A DNA stretch of 64,000 nt from Agarophyton chilense (lineage: Eukaryota > Rhodophyta > Florideophyceae > Gracilariales > Gracilariaceae). Made by a program: the position numbers and the translations under genes. Below are positions 47,370 to 57,761 of this stretch, in pieces. Location: positions 1,364,001-1,428,000 of the forward strand of contig JARGXX010000088.1 in the NCBI GenBank assembly GCA_030374765.1. Direction: 5' to 3'. Positions within the stretch are counted from its first letter, which is position 1. Each line of letters opens with the position of its first letter. Below the pieces are notes generated by a model. The model was not told the origin of the DNA. It was given only the letters and a program-made list of their open reading frames with translations, and did no database searches.

Positions 47370-50300
47370 CCGCAGCTGACATTCTCGGACTCGTTCACTC
47401 TAAGGAGGGGGACAGCCCGGAACCCGTTGCATCGCCGGTACCCGGGGTTCAACCTGTAACATCAGGGAGGCAGCCCGTTTCAACGAGTGGGGACCGCCCC
47501 GATCCAGTCCATGAGCTCGAGGACCTGGATCTCACCCACGTCCCGGATTCATACCGCAATCGATTGCGAGAACTTTTAAGGGACTTCACCACTATGTAAA
47601 ACGGCTCGCTTGGTGAGATTTCCACTACGGAACACCGGATTGATTTGCTACCGGACACCCGACCCATCTCTCAGCACCAATACCGTGCCGGACCCGCCGC
47701 ACGGGCGGAGGAAAAGGCACAAGTGGATAAAATGCTTCGAGCAGGAGTAATTGAACCGGCTCAGTCGCCGTGGGCTTCTCCAGTAGTACTGGCTCCAAAG
47801 CAGGATGGTTCTGGGAGGTTTTGCGTCGACTATCGTCGGTTGAATGCCGTCACTGTCAAGGACGTGTATCCAATCCTAAGAATGGACGAGTAAATTGACT
47901 CGCTGGGCACCGCCACCGTCTTTACAACCCTGGACGCCAATTGGGGATACTGGCAAGTTCCGGTAAGGAAGCAATACCAGGATAAATCCGCTTTCGCGTG
48001 TCACTCCGGTCTCTACCGTTTCAAACGGATGCCTTTTGGTCTTACCAACGCCCCCGCCACTTTCCGGCGAGCCATTGACATCCTATTGGCCCGCTTCAAA
48101 TGGCGTACCTGTCTGGTCTACCTGGATGGCATAATCGTCTTCTCAGATAATCTGGACAAACATCTCACTCATGTGAGGGATATAATGACCACGCTTCGAG
48201 ATGCGGGTGTCACTCTTAAGTTGAAGAAATGTGACTTCTTCACAGACACCATGAAGTATCTCGGCCATGTTATCTGTCCAGGACGTGTTACAATCGAGGA
48301 GACTCGTGTTAAGTCACTCAAAGAGGCTAAAGAACCGCGGACGCAAACCGAGCTTCGTTCCTTTCTGGGACTCGCGAACGTCTACCGACGATTCATCCCG
48401 CACTTTGCAGACAAAGCTGCACCGTTAAACGCGCTTTTGCGGAAAGGCGAACCACCAAAAATGGACCCCTTAACCCCCGTTCAAACGGAATCTTTCAACT
48501 CTCTTAAGGATTCTGTCGTCTCCGCCCCGATCCTCTCGTTACCCAAGCCTGGAAGGCCCTTCACCGTAGATACGGACGCCAGCAACTACCAAGTAGGTTG
48601 TGCACTGTTTCAAACTGCACCCCATGGGGAAAGACGCCCCGTAGGGTACTGGTCCCGATCGCTAAACGTCCACGAGAAAAATTACTCCGTCTCGAAGAAG
48701 GAATGCCTTGCAGTAGTGTGGGCATTACAAACGTTGCGCCCCTATCTCATGGGTAATCATTTCACCGTTTTTACGGACCACGCATCACTTCGATGGTTAC
48801 TCTCCATCTCGGAGCCTTCAGGCCGCTTGATGCGTTGGCGTCTCCGTCTATCGGAGTTTGACTTTGACGTGCAGTACCGAAAAGGATCGTGCAACATCCA
48901 AGCCGATGCTCTCTCCCGCCTGGTCACTACTGGCGAAGCGCTACCCGTCAAAGACGATGAAATACCCTGCTTTGAAGTGAATGGCGACGACGCTACCATC
49001 GAGGACGAAGAACGAGACACGAACTCTTCAGATTCCGGTTCCGAATCGGACGACTTTCTTCTCTCGGAAGATTCCGAGAAACCCTTACCAGGGAACTTCG
49101 TGCCTATTACTCCAGAGGAGATGATACGGGAGCAATTCGCTGACCCATTCTGCGCGAAGGTCCGCGTTCAACTCAATGGAGGAGGTACTCTCCCCTTTCA
49201 GGTGAATGACGCCGGATACCTTGTGCGAACCGTCGGATCGCACCCACAAATCGTGGTACCACATAACCTCCAGTCGAGAGTCTTGCGGTTGTCGCACTAC
49301 TCCAAACTGAGTGGCCACGTCGGGGGACGGAAACTTTACCTCACCCTACGCCGTTACTTCTACTGGCCTGCCATGGCCGTGGACTGCTACGAAACGGTGC
49401 GGTTTTGTACCGATTGCGCTCGGAACCGTGTCAAACTTCGCCTTCATGCGACGAAGTTGAAGCTGTTTCCAGCTCGCACTCCATTGGAGTTTGTGGCCAT
49501 CGATATACTCGGTCCCTTCCTTACCACTAAGCGGAATTACAAGTTCTTACTCGTAATCAAGGATCGCTTCTCCAAGCTGGTCCGGACCGTACCGTTACGG
49601 AAGATCTCCGCTATGAGCGCGTCTCAAGCCTTCGTCCTACACTGGGTATTCGTCTACGGTCCACCGGTCAACCTCCTCTCCAATAACGGGAGACAGTTCA
49701 CCTCTCGTTTCTCCGAGGATGTGTGTCGCATCTTGGACATTAAGAACCTGTTCACGACCACTTGCCACCCCCAAACTTATGGGCCGGTCAAACGGTTCAA
49801 CCGGAAAATACTTGCGACACTGCGTTCATACGTTACAGACCACCCCAAAGATTGGGACTTGCTCACTGATGCGCTCACCTTTGCGTACAATACGCAGATG
49901 CACAGGACAACTGGATTAACGCCCTTCGAGCTGGTACTGTCCCGTACCCCACCGCCCGTGGCGCTGGAACCACAGCCCACGCTGGATACCTCTCCGTCAC
50001 CGACTGCTTACCGCGAAGCGTGGAAGACTTGGCTCACGAAGCTCATTCCCGCCGCACGGCGTTCAATGGGCCGAGCCCAGGCCGCCTACAAGCGTGACTT
50101 TGATACCAAAGCCCCTCGCTCGCCGCCACGTCTCGCCCCCGACGGTTACGTATTCATCCGCAAGGAGTATTGGAACTCAGAGAAGGAGAAACGCCACAAG
50201 CTGTCACCCGTTGCCGACGGCTTCTTTCGGGTTATTTCGGTGGCTCCCGATACTGTCGTTGTGGACCTCGCTAGTAATCAAGAACGCATCTCCCGCGATC

Positions 50301-51349
50301 GCGTGGTATCGGCTCCTCCGCCGTTAACATCCCAACCTAATGGTGTGACTGCTCCCGTTGAAACGGATTCATCGACCCCCTTACCTCAAGTCCACCCGCG
50401 TCCCTACGCGTTACCACACCCATCTCGGGGTTTGTCTGACCTTCCGCTACCCGCGGCGCCCAACCCGCAAGGACTCGTGTCGCGTATTCGTCGCTCCTCT
50501 CCAGTCCACCCGACGGACACCAACTCCGGTGCATCGTCTAAGGAGGGGGAGGCGCCTGACAGCCGTCGTAATCCGGTCGATACCGTCGCTGGAAACGCCA
50601 CACCGTCGCGTGTCATTCTTAGCCCATCAGGGGTGCCTGATACCGACGTCCTGCACGACTCGACGCAGTCGCTATCCAAGCCTCAGAACGCAGCTGAGGA
50701 TAACGCCACCAACACTCGCCGAGGTGTCACCGCACGTGCAATACGGAATGCAAATGCGCTAGAGGCACTGCAGCCTGATAAAGTACGAGTGAACGACGCA
50801 CCGCCAAGTACCCCGCACAGGGAGGCAGATACATCCACGGCGCCGACGCCGGACAGCCAGCCATTGGAACGCTCACGTGACTACACGGAGCTTCGCCGTG
50901 GGACAGAGAGGTGCGACAATGCGCCACCACCCCAGCGAATCTCACCGCCGAAGCGAGCTTCACCACGCCGATTAGCGGAACGACCACCCGGGTTACCCGC
51001 TGGTGTGGGCCCTCCCACCGGAGTGGGAAGCGCCAAAACAAGCCCGGCACTTGGAAAAAATGAACCGCCGAAGTCGGGTCGACATTCTACTCAGCCGAGG
51101 ACTGCCTTGCGCGCTACACGGTCCGACCGGAGCGAAGCCGCCCAACGCGTGATCACTTCGGTACCCCCTGGCTCAGGACGGGTACCACCCGTAAATAGCG
51201 ACACCGCCATACGGGATGGCCGGGAGTGTACCGACAAGAGTTCGTGGTCGGACGCATTTTGGAGCACTGCTACCACCCAAAGGGGTATATCCAATACTTG
51301 GTCCGTTGGTACGGGTACGGCCCCAAATGGGATTCAGACGAACCGATAG
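47351..51349 (+). pseudogene. Pol of element A: RT, RNase H, integrase (stops and catalytic changes)
   Basis: One frame, interrupted by TAA at 47597-47599 and 47891-47893, then open for 1106 codons from 48029. RT: SPWASPVVLAPKQDG, FCVDYRRLNAV, MPFGLTNAPATF. The active site reads YLDG (Gly codon at 48128-48130) where YLDD is expected. RNase H keeps its acidic residues (DTDASNYQVG, KKECLAVVWAL, TDHASLRWLL). Integrase: HHCC-like zinc region (HYSKLSGHVGG to FCTDC), first Asp in AIDILGP. The second Asp is Asn (LLSNNGRQF, 49682-49684) and the Glu is Lys (GPVKRFNR, 49790-49792). A Pro/Ser/Thr-rich tail follows to 51349. Enzymatically dead by these residues. Confidence 0.93.
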
Positions 51350-51438
51350 AGAACCTACCCCGGTCGAAGGTGGTACAGTATCATCGTCGTACTGTCACGG
51401 CTTTGCCGGCTACCATAGACCGAGCCCAAGTGGGATAA
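51226..51438 (+). pseudogene. Chromodomain of element A, out of frame with integrase
   Basis: A 70-codon frame reads FVVGRILEHCYHPKG, YLVRWYGYGPKWDSDEP and a final helix (SKVVQYHRR), matching the chromodomain fold at the end of chromovirus integrases. It overlaps the end of the pol frame in a different phase, so a frameshift separates it from integrase. Confidence 0.85.
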
Positions 51439-51610
51439 GAAGACACTCGATGGGGATAAAGGAACAGAAGATCTGGATAAGGTCCCTTGGAAGAAGGAGA
51501 AGATGCACAGAAGACCTGGAGAAGGACACTCAGAAGAAGTGGAACGGAAGAAAGAAAACAAACACGTCATTGACGGAAGCAGTTTAATATTTTCGAAGTT
51601 GCTGCACACA

Positions 51611-53518
51611 CTACCGCACAGCGGGATATACTAACCAAGATCCCAAGGGATCAGTTGGAAGAACCCGGATTACCGTGCGCGCCAGACGAATCGCTGGCGG
51701 AGTTACTCCTGCCGCCAGGCGTGCCACGAGGGCGTCTCTCATCGTACCGATGTCGCCGCTCGCCGCTTGCGCGTTCAGTACGACACCCCGAAGGAACTGG
51801 GAGATCACGGCCGCCTCTGGGCGTATGGGAACCTCGATAACTTCCGGTTCGTCCGGCAACGCCGGCGCCACTGGATCGACCACTGCACCTGCGTGAGTCG
51901 CTCCCTGCGCCGGCTGCGCCGTAGTATCAGCACCATCGGGGTCCCCCACGTCTTCCATGACCTCGTCGCCACGGTATTCGCCCTCTTCCTCCGGGAGATC
52001 ATCACCGCCATAGGCGTAGTAGAAGTTATCCGAGTTGACAAACCCCACGGGGGGCCCGTATGGTATGCCTCGCGGAGCCATCCGGAGTGCCGACGCCTCT
52101 GCCTCGGAGATCTCTTGCTGCTCCCATGGGTTAAAGAAGATGAAATCTCCCGCCAACGGCGTGCGACGCCCCGGAGACCGATCAGCCCCACCGGCTTCTT
52201 GACCACGGCCGCTCTGCCGGACAGGCACGACAGCCCAGTCGACACGCCCAATGATGTCGATGAGCTCCTGAGCTTTATCAGCGTTATTGACACCTCCAAG
52301 AGGGAGTTGAAGGTCCAGCTGCCAGATGTAACCACGCAAACGCGGAGGAAGATACCACAATCGAAACTGGTCGTAGGCTTCCCACAAGATGTACGACGCG
52401 GCGCGGACTGCCCATTCGGTTAGGACCACGGACCATAAGCCGGAGTGAGGATCCTCGATGAGGTACGAGCACAGATAGGAGACGAATGGAGGCAACTCCA
52501 CGTAGCATCCCCGGAACACCTCGACGGAGGACCACCACCCAGGCAGGGAAACGTATCGCTCGAACTGATAGAAGGGACTAATCCGGTTTATCTCCGTGTT
52601 CTGATAAGGGACAAAGAACCCAAAGCGGGATCTGCCCCGACGCTCCTCGCGGATGAAGTTCTGTAACCATCGATATCAGGACTGACGACGAAGGTGACGG
52701 AACTCGGCACGAATGATCGGACGGACCCAGCAGATCGCTTCTTGACGCGCTCGCTGTTGACCACGCCATGCGTAAGTTTCCAACACCGCTAGGCGGTCAC
52801 AATAGCCGATCTCACCCTGAGTCCGGTACATCCGTAGGTCGACGCCGAATTCGTCGCAGATGGGGTATTGAAAGTTCGCCCGGTTGATCCGTGAATAGCC
52901 GATGCGGACAAATATGCAATGCACCTCCTCCGGCGACTCGCGCCTTCGCTGCAGAATCGCGTGAATGGGAACCGCCACACAGCGTCGCCAGTCCCACGAA
53001 GTGGTGATCAAAGCCGGCAGCTAGCCCGGGAGACGCGCATTGCCATCAGCATACGCCGCAACGAGTTCTTCGTCGAAGACCGCTGTCGGATGGAACCACA
53101 GAGCTCTCCGGAGAATCGCCGCATGTTGACGCGGGTTTAAGCCGACGAGTTCGTCGTAACTGGGCCAGGTGTCCTCCGCAGGAGTGATGTGACTTGAAGC
53201 TTCAACGGAACCCCGGGATCGGCTCGGCACGGTTGACGAGGCACTCCCCCGCGGAAGGGGAGCCGAATGGAAACCAGAGAAGTAACCCCGGCGGGGATGG
53301 TTACCACCGTTCATCGGAACTACTGGTCGCCGAGGTATCGGGATGTGTTCGCTGGAAATTTGCGTACGATGCGGAAGAACGCTCGACGTTCGAGGAGTGG
53401 TTATGACGTTGGTGCGTTTGTCGTTCGGTTGTGCAGCTCTGCCTTCGACAGTCGAGTGGTCGCTGGACGCGTTACGCGGCTCGCTTTTATGCCGGTTGGA
53501 CCGTTGCCTCCCGGCCAT
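51611..53518 (-). pseudogene. Antisense reading frame of element A (about 635 codons, two internal stops)
   Basis: On the strand opposite to gag-pol, one phase runs from an ATG at 53518 to a TAG at 51611. It is interrupted only by TAG (53021-53023) and TGA (52676-52678). Translation across the stops stays protein-like: a basic Ser/Pro-rich N-terminus, then TWPSYDELVGLNPRQ and FHPTAVFDEELVAAYAD. Next come the Trp/Tyr-rich core (RYVSLPGWWSSVEVFRGCY, TEWAVRAASYILWEAYDQF), an acidic region (EEEGEYRGDEVMEDVGD) and an Ala-rich end. No family is recognised. Antisense ORFs before the 3' LTR are known in some plant Ty3/gypsy elements. A weaker counterpart lies in element B at 32737-33607. Confidence 0.75.
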
Positions 53519-53540
53519 GTCGATGGCGTGTTCGTCACCC

Positions 53541-53553
53541 AAGGAGGGGGATA
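53541..53553 (+). promoter_or_regulatory. Polypurine tract, element A
   Basis: AAGGAGGGGGATA directly before the 3' LTR start TGAAGGAC. Confidence 0.82.
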
Positions 53554-54442
53554 TGAAGGACAATGCCCTTCAAGGGGGGTTTCTTCCCAGGACTTAGAGG
53601 TTTCGCTCGCTTGAGGACTAGCTTGGTCTATGACAAGCTATACCGCTATTGCGTGCCGACGGCCGGTTAGGACCGGAGGTGCACACTGGTGGAACACGTG
53701 GACTGCACGGATGCCGACGTTCGAGTGCGAGGCGTGCCACACGTTGCTCGGATTCTACCTACTGGTTAGTATTATTTAGTAATTTTCAGTATTTATTTAG
53801 CTACGCTATCGCTATTTAGTGTCTATTTTTCGGGCGCTCGCCCACTGTCAGGGGCCGCGCGCCACACTACTTAGGAGGTTGAGCACTGCTCCCCAGTAAA
53901 CACCCTCTTGGGAGATACCAAGGAAAAAGTCTTGGCTCTGAACTCTTCGCCTTGGGCGCGTTTTCACCGCATACTGCGTGAGCGCCCGTCGCACGTTAGT
54001 TCATCCACCCCTCTGTCGACCAGAGTGCTACCACCACCGTGGGTTCATATTTAATCGCCGACACTTGACGTAGTCTCGCCCGTGTATAGTGTTTCGCCCC
54101 CGTTTTCCTCTTGTTCTCCTTTTTGGCTCTCGTGAGTGGCCGCCTCACTCACCCCGCTCGTCCACCTCATACGAGTGTTTCTTCGCTCCTTTTCAGACAA
54201 TCGCCGTGGTACCGCTCCGCCTAGGACTGGTCAAACCACGGGCTGTGCCGTGCTCACCTAAACACTCTATGTATATCCCGCCGGATTGGCCTCGGTCTTA
54301 CACCCGACTTCGTCGTGCCTTTCCAGAGTGGCTCTGTTTCTGTGCTCCGCTGGGACGTGTCTCTTCCGCCTGAGGCGTGTCTCTCAAGAGAGAAACATCC
54401 CGAACATTTTCGTCGTATCTCCGCTCCAAGGGTGGTCCTACA
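53554..54442 (+). repeat. 3' LTR of element A
   Basis: 889 bp, TGAAGGAC to CCTACA, direct repeat of 43311-44198, followed by AGAGC. Confidence 0.96.
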
Positions 54443-54447
54443 AGAGC
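54443..54447. repeat. Target site duplication of element A, right (AGAGC)
   Basis: AGAGC directly after the 3' LTR, identical to 43306-43310. Confidence 0.93.
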
Positions 54448-55468
54448 GCCTGCTATTCTCCCCATCTCTATGGCTTTTTTCTTTCTGTGTAAAGAGAAAC
54501 GCTCTTCAAAAGCCAATCCGCAAAGCAACCTGTTATATCTGTAATGTCCAGTAGATTTAATAAACTAGTCGTTGGCACCCCAAGGGAGTATATCACATTA
54601 AAAAAGCTGTCCATTCAATGGAATATACGGACTCATTCGTACCCACAGTGAACGTACAACACTCGAAGTCTTATGAAAAAGAAGTCTTTACGGATTTGGA
54701 GGATCACCGCTCTGATTAACGTCAGTATACGGTGCCACAACAAGGAAAACTTCAGAGCAAGAAACCCGGATGGGTGGATACTTACACGGCCCACCGTTGG
54801 CTAGTTACTTTGACCACCCTTCGCGACGGTTTGGTATGCTGTTCATGTTATGGAAAACACCATTAGATTGCGGAATGAAAGATTCCTGGAAAGGGTTTGA
54901 CTTGTATCATAGCGAATTATGAAGTTCTCTCGGGAGGAAAAATTATCAGCGTACCATCCGGCGTGTATTGGAAAGCCAAAAGATGGTTTTCTAAGACACA
55001 AATGCGGTGGAACGACCAGCATGTTGTCCAGAGTACTGACCTAATACGACCCGGAATCTCGGTAAAATGAAACGCTCTTGAAGCAAATAAGCCGGTGCAC
55101 GCGGAAAAGTAAATAAGGCTAAGTGTTGAACAGTATTCGAGTACTAGATAGATTTGAGACAGCTAAGAAATTCTAGATAGCTGAGCGGCAGTTGTCAGAT
55201 GACAAGCCTTACCAGCATATAGTCTTTATATGTAGTCTATGTCAACTGTATTGTGATGTTATAACTCACTGCAACTGCCATCTGAGCGGATGAAATGTAA
55301 TTTCTATTCTCTCGTGTAGTCTCTGCGTCATTCTCTTGTGAGTTTTTCAAATGCAAGTGACGTTCATAGAATAAGACCTTAGGGGGTCGGCACGAGTCGA
55401 TCCCGTGGTTTGGATCAGGGGGACCTTGCCAGTCTGCTCCCGCGCTTGGAGGCCCAAAATTCTCTTGA
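54448..55468. other. Unassigned palindrome segment (right copy), possibly copia-derived
   Basis: Inverted copy of 25416-26436. A TGTTGAACAGTA motif at 55124 could start a copia LTR, and GVYWKAKRW-like words upstream could be decayed RNase H, but neither is secure. No intact gene. Confidence 0.35.
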
Positions 55469-55927
55469 GGCACCCTGGAATCGATGTGCGCGGGAGAAAA
55501 GGGACGCAGATCGAGGATGTTCCTGGGATTGAAGATATGAGGTGGAAGAATAATAATCTGTCAACTCGCAACGGCCCTGCTACGGAGTTCTCAATTCGGG
55601 ACAAGACTTCGCAACACATCGTTCACAAGCACTTGCAATCAGTTTTGAATGAAGTAAAAACGCACGACTGTGCTTGGCCGTTATTGGAGCCGACGAATGC
55701 GGAAGAAGCGGAGGCGATTGACTACTACGACGTGGTCAAGCATCCAATGGATTTGTCAACAATGCAGAAACAATTGGACAAAGGATGGTTGGTTCTATGT
55801 AACGAAAGGGATTTGCATATCCGAATTCAAGCGAATAATGAGCAGCTGTAAAACGTACAACAGCAAAGGCCAGTGTGTGACAGAGATGACTGTGCAATAG
55901 GAAAAGTTGTTTCTGAGTAAAGTGTGA
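55469..55927 (+). pseudogene. GCN5 3' fragment, inverted copy
   Basis: Same truncated bromodomain fragment as in the array, with the 4-bp duplication and the TAG, but on the plus strand. It therefore faces the intact GCN5 tail-to-tail, about 1.8 kb away. Confidence 0.93.
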
Positions 55928-57563
55928 AACGTTGAAGTGTGTTCATTCCAGACTCTTTGTGTCGCGCTCGTGTTGTCATTCTTCTCCGAGCCACGCTCAA
56001 GTCTTCGGGCCGATAGGCATGTAATGCGGGATGGTTTCAGGAAACCGTAGTCTGATGCGCAATATATACCCATGATCGTTGAATCAGATAGGCTTGTTGA
56101 ACCATGTTCTAGTATAGTATACCAGTACGTTTTGTCTAACAGTAAGATCAAGGTTTGCTCTTGGCAAGCCCATTTTGGTTTTGTTTTGTTTCTGCCAAAA
56201 CGTGTGAGACATAGACCCAGATTGAGTTGGTTTCGGTTTTGCTGTGATGGTCAGCACATCAGGTTCTGGATCAAAGGGGAGCATGAAGGACGAAATACGG
56301 TTGACATTCGTAACACTGCAACCATTGCAGTTGGCCAGTAGTGTTTCATGGTTTCGATAGTAATAGAACGCCCGAAATAAATCTACGACAAGAAGCCAAA
56401 GTTGGCGTGGAAATGTTCGGGTGGGCTCTGGAAACCTGGATGGCAAACTGTGGTTGAAAAAGATGACTAAAGAACTAAGCGCTGTTTTACAACTTCAGCG
56501 ACAGATTCCGCTCCAAATCTCGACTCATACAGCTCATGCTGCAGCCTTCAACGGTTCGCGTCGTTACGTTTACCAAAACGGCTGCGATGGGAGTGCAGTG
56601 TTATTGTTATTATGGTGAGGAAGACAGCCGACGCGAAAAGCGAAATTTGTTGTAAGCTACTCAGTTTGCAGCGAATGTCTTGCAAAGGCTACAGTATGAA
56701 GGTTAGAAGGGCAGGAAGGTAAGCGTTATACCTTCGTACTGTAGAATCTCCTGACAGTTGATGCTGCCTTCGGCTTGGGTTTAACGTACTTGCAAGCAAG
56801 ATAGCACAAGGTGCAGCGCGCGACTGACGATGCAAAACGGATGATGGTCCCTTTTTCGGAGAGGAGGAAAGAATCAGCCCGGACTGCAGAAGCATGGCGC
56901 GAACGAGAACATATCTACAACATGATTGTTACAGTACAACAAAACGGTTTGTCCGATTGCCACGACAGTGGAGGCGTGAAACAGAGCTCCTCGCATATGC
57001 GGCTTTGTTTGATTGTGGGTTGCCTACACTGCTTTTGAATGCGGGATTTCGGGGAGGAGCGGCACGGGTGGGTGTGTACAGCGTTGGTTTCGACACAACA
57101 CAAAGTTGTGACGTCGACGAGTTGACAGAACTGCGGGGTTGGCGGGCAAGAAAAAAGGTACAGCGCTTGACGAATGGTGCCAGGTATCGGGGCGTGTGAT
57201 GACGGAGAGGGGTGTGAGCAAAAGGTAAGCTGGGCATGTGGCGATGGGAAACGCACTGGCACAGTCGCGTGTTGCTAGCAAGCTGTGGCTCTGTCGTGGC
57301 TCTGCCGTGGCTCTACTGCGGCGTTGGGCGCATCGAAAAAGGTGCAGAGAGCCGCATTGTTGAGCACATAGGCTGTTGCAAAGGCACTCTCACAGTGCAT
57401 GACGGGTAACGAGCAATGTGATGCGGCGGGCACACGGCGGTGCAAGACGGGAATATCGGTTTCGGCTACGGAAAAGTGAGCGTGGACAAGCAACTTGGAA
57501 GGGCATTCGGCAGAGCGGGGCGCATTGCAACGGTACAAAGTTACCACAGTCGCCAACCACAAG

Positions 57564-57745
57564 TCATACCTCTACGGTGTAGATGACGGCGACCTCTGCG
57601 CCGAGCTAGAAGGCGGCGGAGATGACGCCGCGCTTGCGGAGGACGAGCTGCTCGACGCGGCGGACGCAGAAGAGTCCGTCAGATATGCGCGGGACGTGCA
57701 GGCGGAGTGTTAGGGGGAGGTGTAGCAGGCAGGGCTCTGGGGAGG
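57564..57745 (-). pseudogene. ARMC1-like pseudogene, inverted 3' fragment
   Basis: Reverse complement of the end of the array copy (RKRGVISAAF part). It ends where the palindrome homology fades. Confidence 0.65.
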
Positions 57746-57761
57746 AGGGGATTTGAACGTT

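Larger units (their letters stand above)
43311..54442 (+). mobile_element. Full-length chromovirus (Ty3/gypsy) element A, 11.1 kb
   Basis: Bounded by two 0.89 kb LTRs and a perfect 5-bp duplication AGAGC. Order: LTR, PBS, gag, protease, RT, RNase H, integrase, chromodomain, antisense frame, PPT, LTR. Gag-pol is interrupted by a few stops and frameshifts, and the RT and integrase catalytic residues are changed, so the element is not autonomous now. The two LTRs differ at several dozen sites by eye, so the insertion is not recent. It is nested in the gag of the older element C. Confidence 0.97.
40946..57745 (-). repeat. Right arm of the large imperfect palindrome (contains full-length element A)
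   Basis: Reverse complement of 23139-29694, with element A inserted where the left arm has a solo LTR. Inner homology starts immediately after the 5' LTR of element B; outer homology fades at about 57745, just before GCN5. Identity is very high in the array part. It is lower near the inner edge, with clustered differences around 41000-41035. Confidence 0.94.
55469..57745 (-). repeat. Inverted partial array unit in the right arm
   Basis: Reverse complement of 23139-25415, spanning unit positions of about 3787-4838 and 1-1225. It carries the T variant of copy 3 (GCAAGAAAAAAGG on this strand) and not the base found in its palindromic partner copy 5. Identity to the unit decays over the last 40 bp, then the GCN5 3' end follows. 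Confidence 0.94.

Noticed and set aside
51767-52423. 218-codon plus-strand frame after the chromodomain of element A (envelope-like third gene?)
   Set aside because: No signal peptide or membrane segment. The opposite strand shows much better protein character over a longer span.
25416-55468. A single giant 30 kb transposon with terminal inverted repeats
   Set aside because: Both flanks are the same GCN5 fragment in opposite orientation, so there is no normal target site. Inverted duplication with nested LTR elements explains everything.
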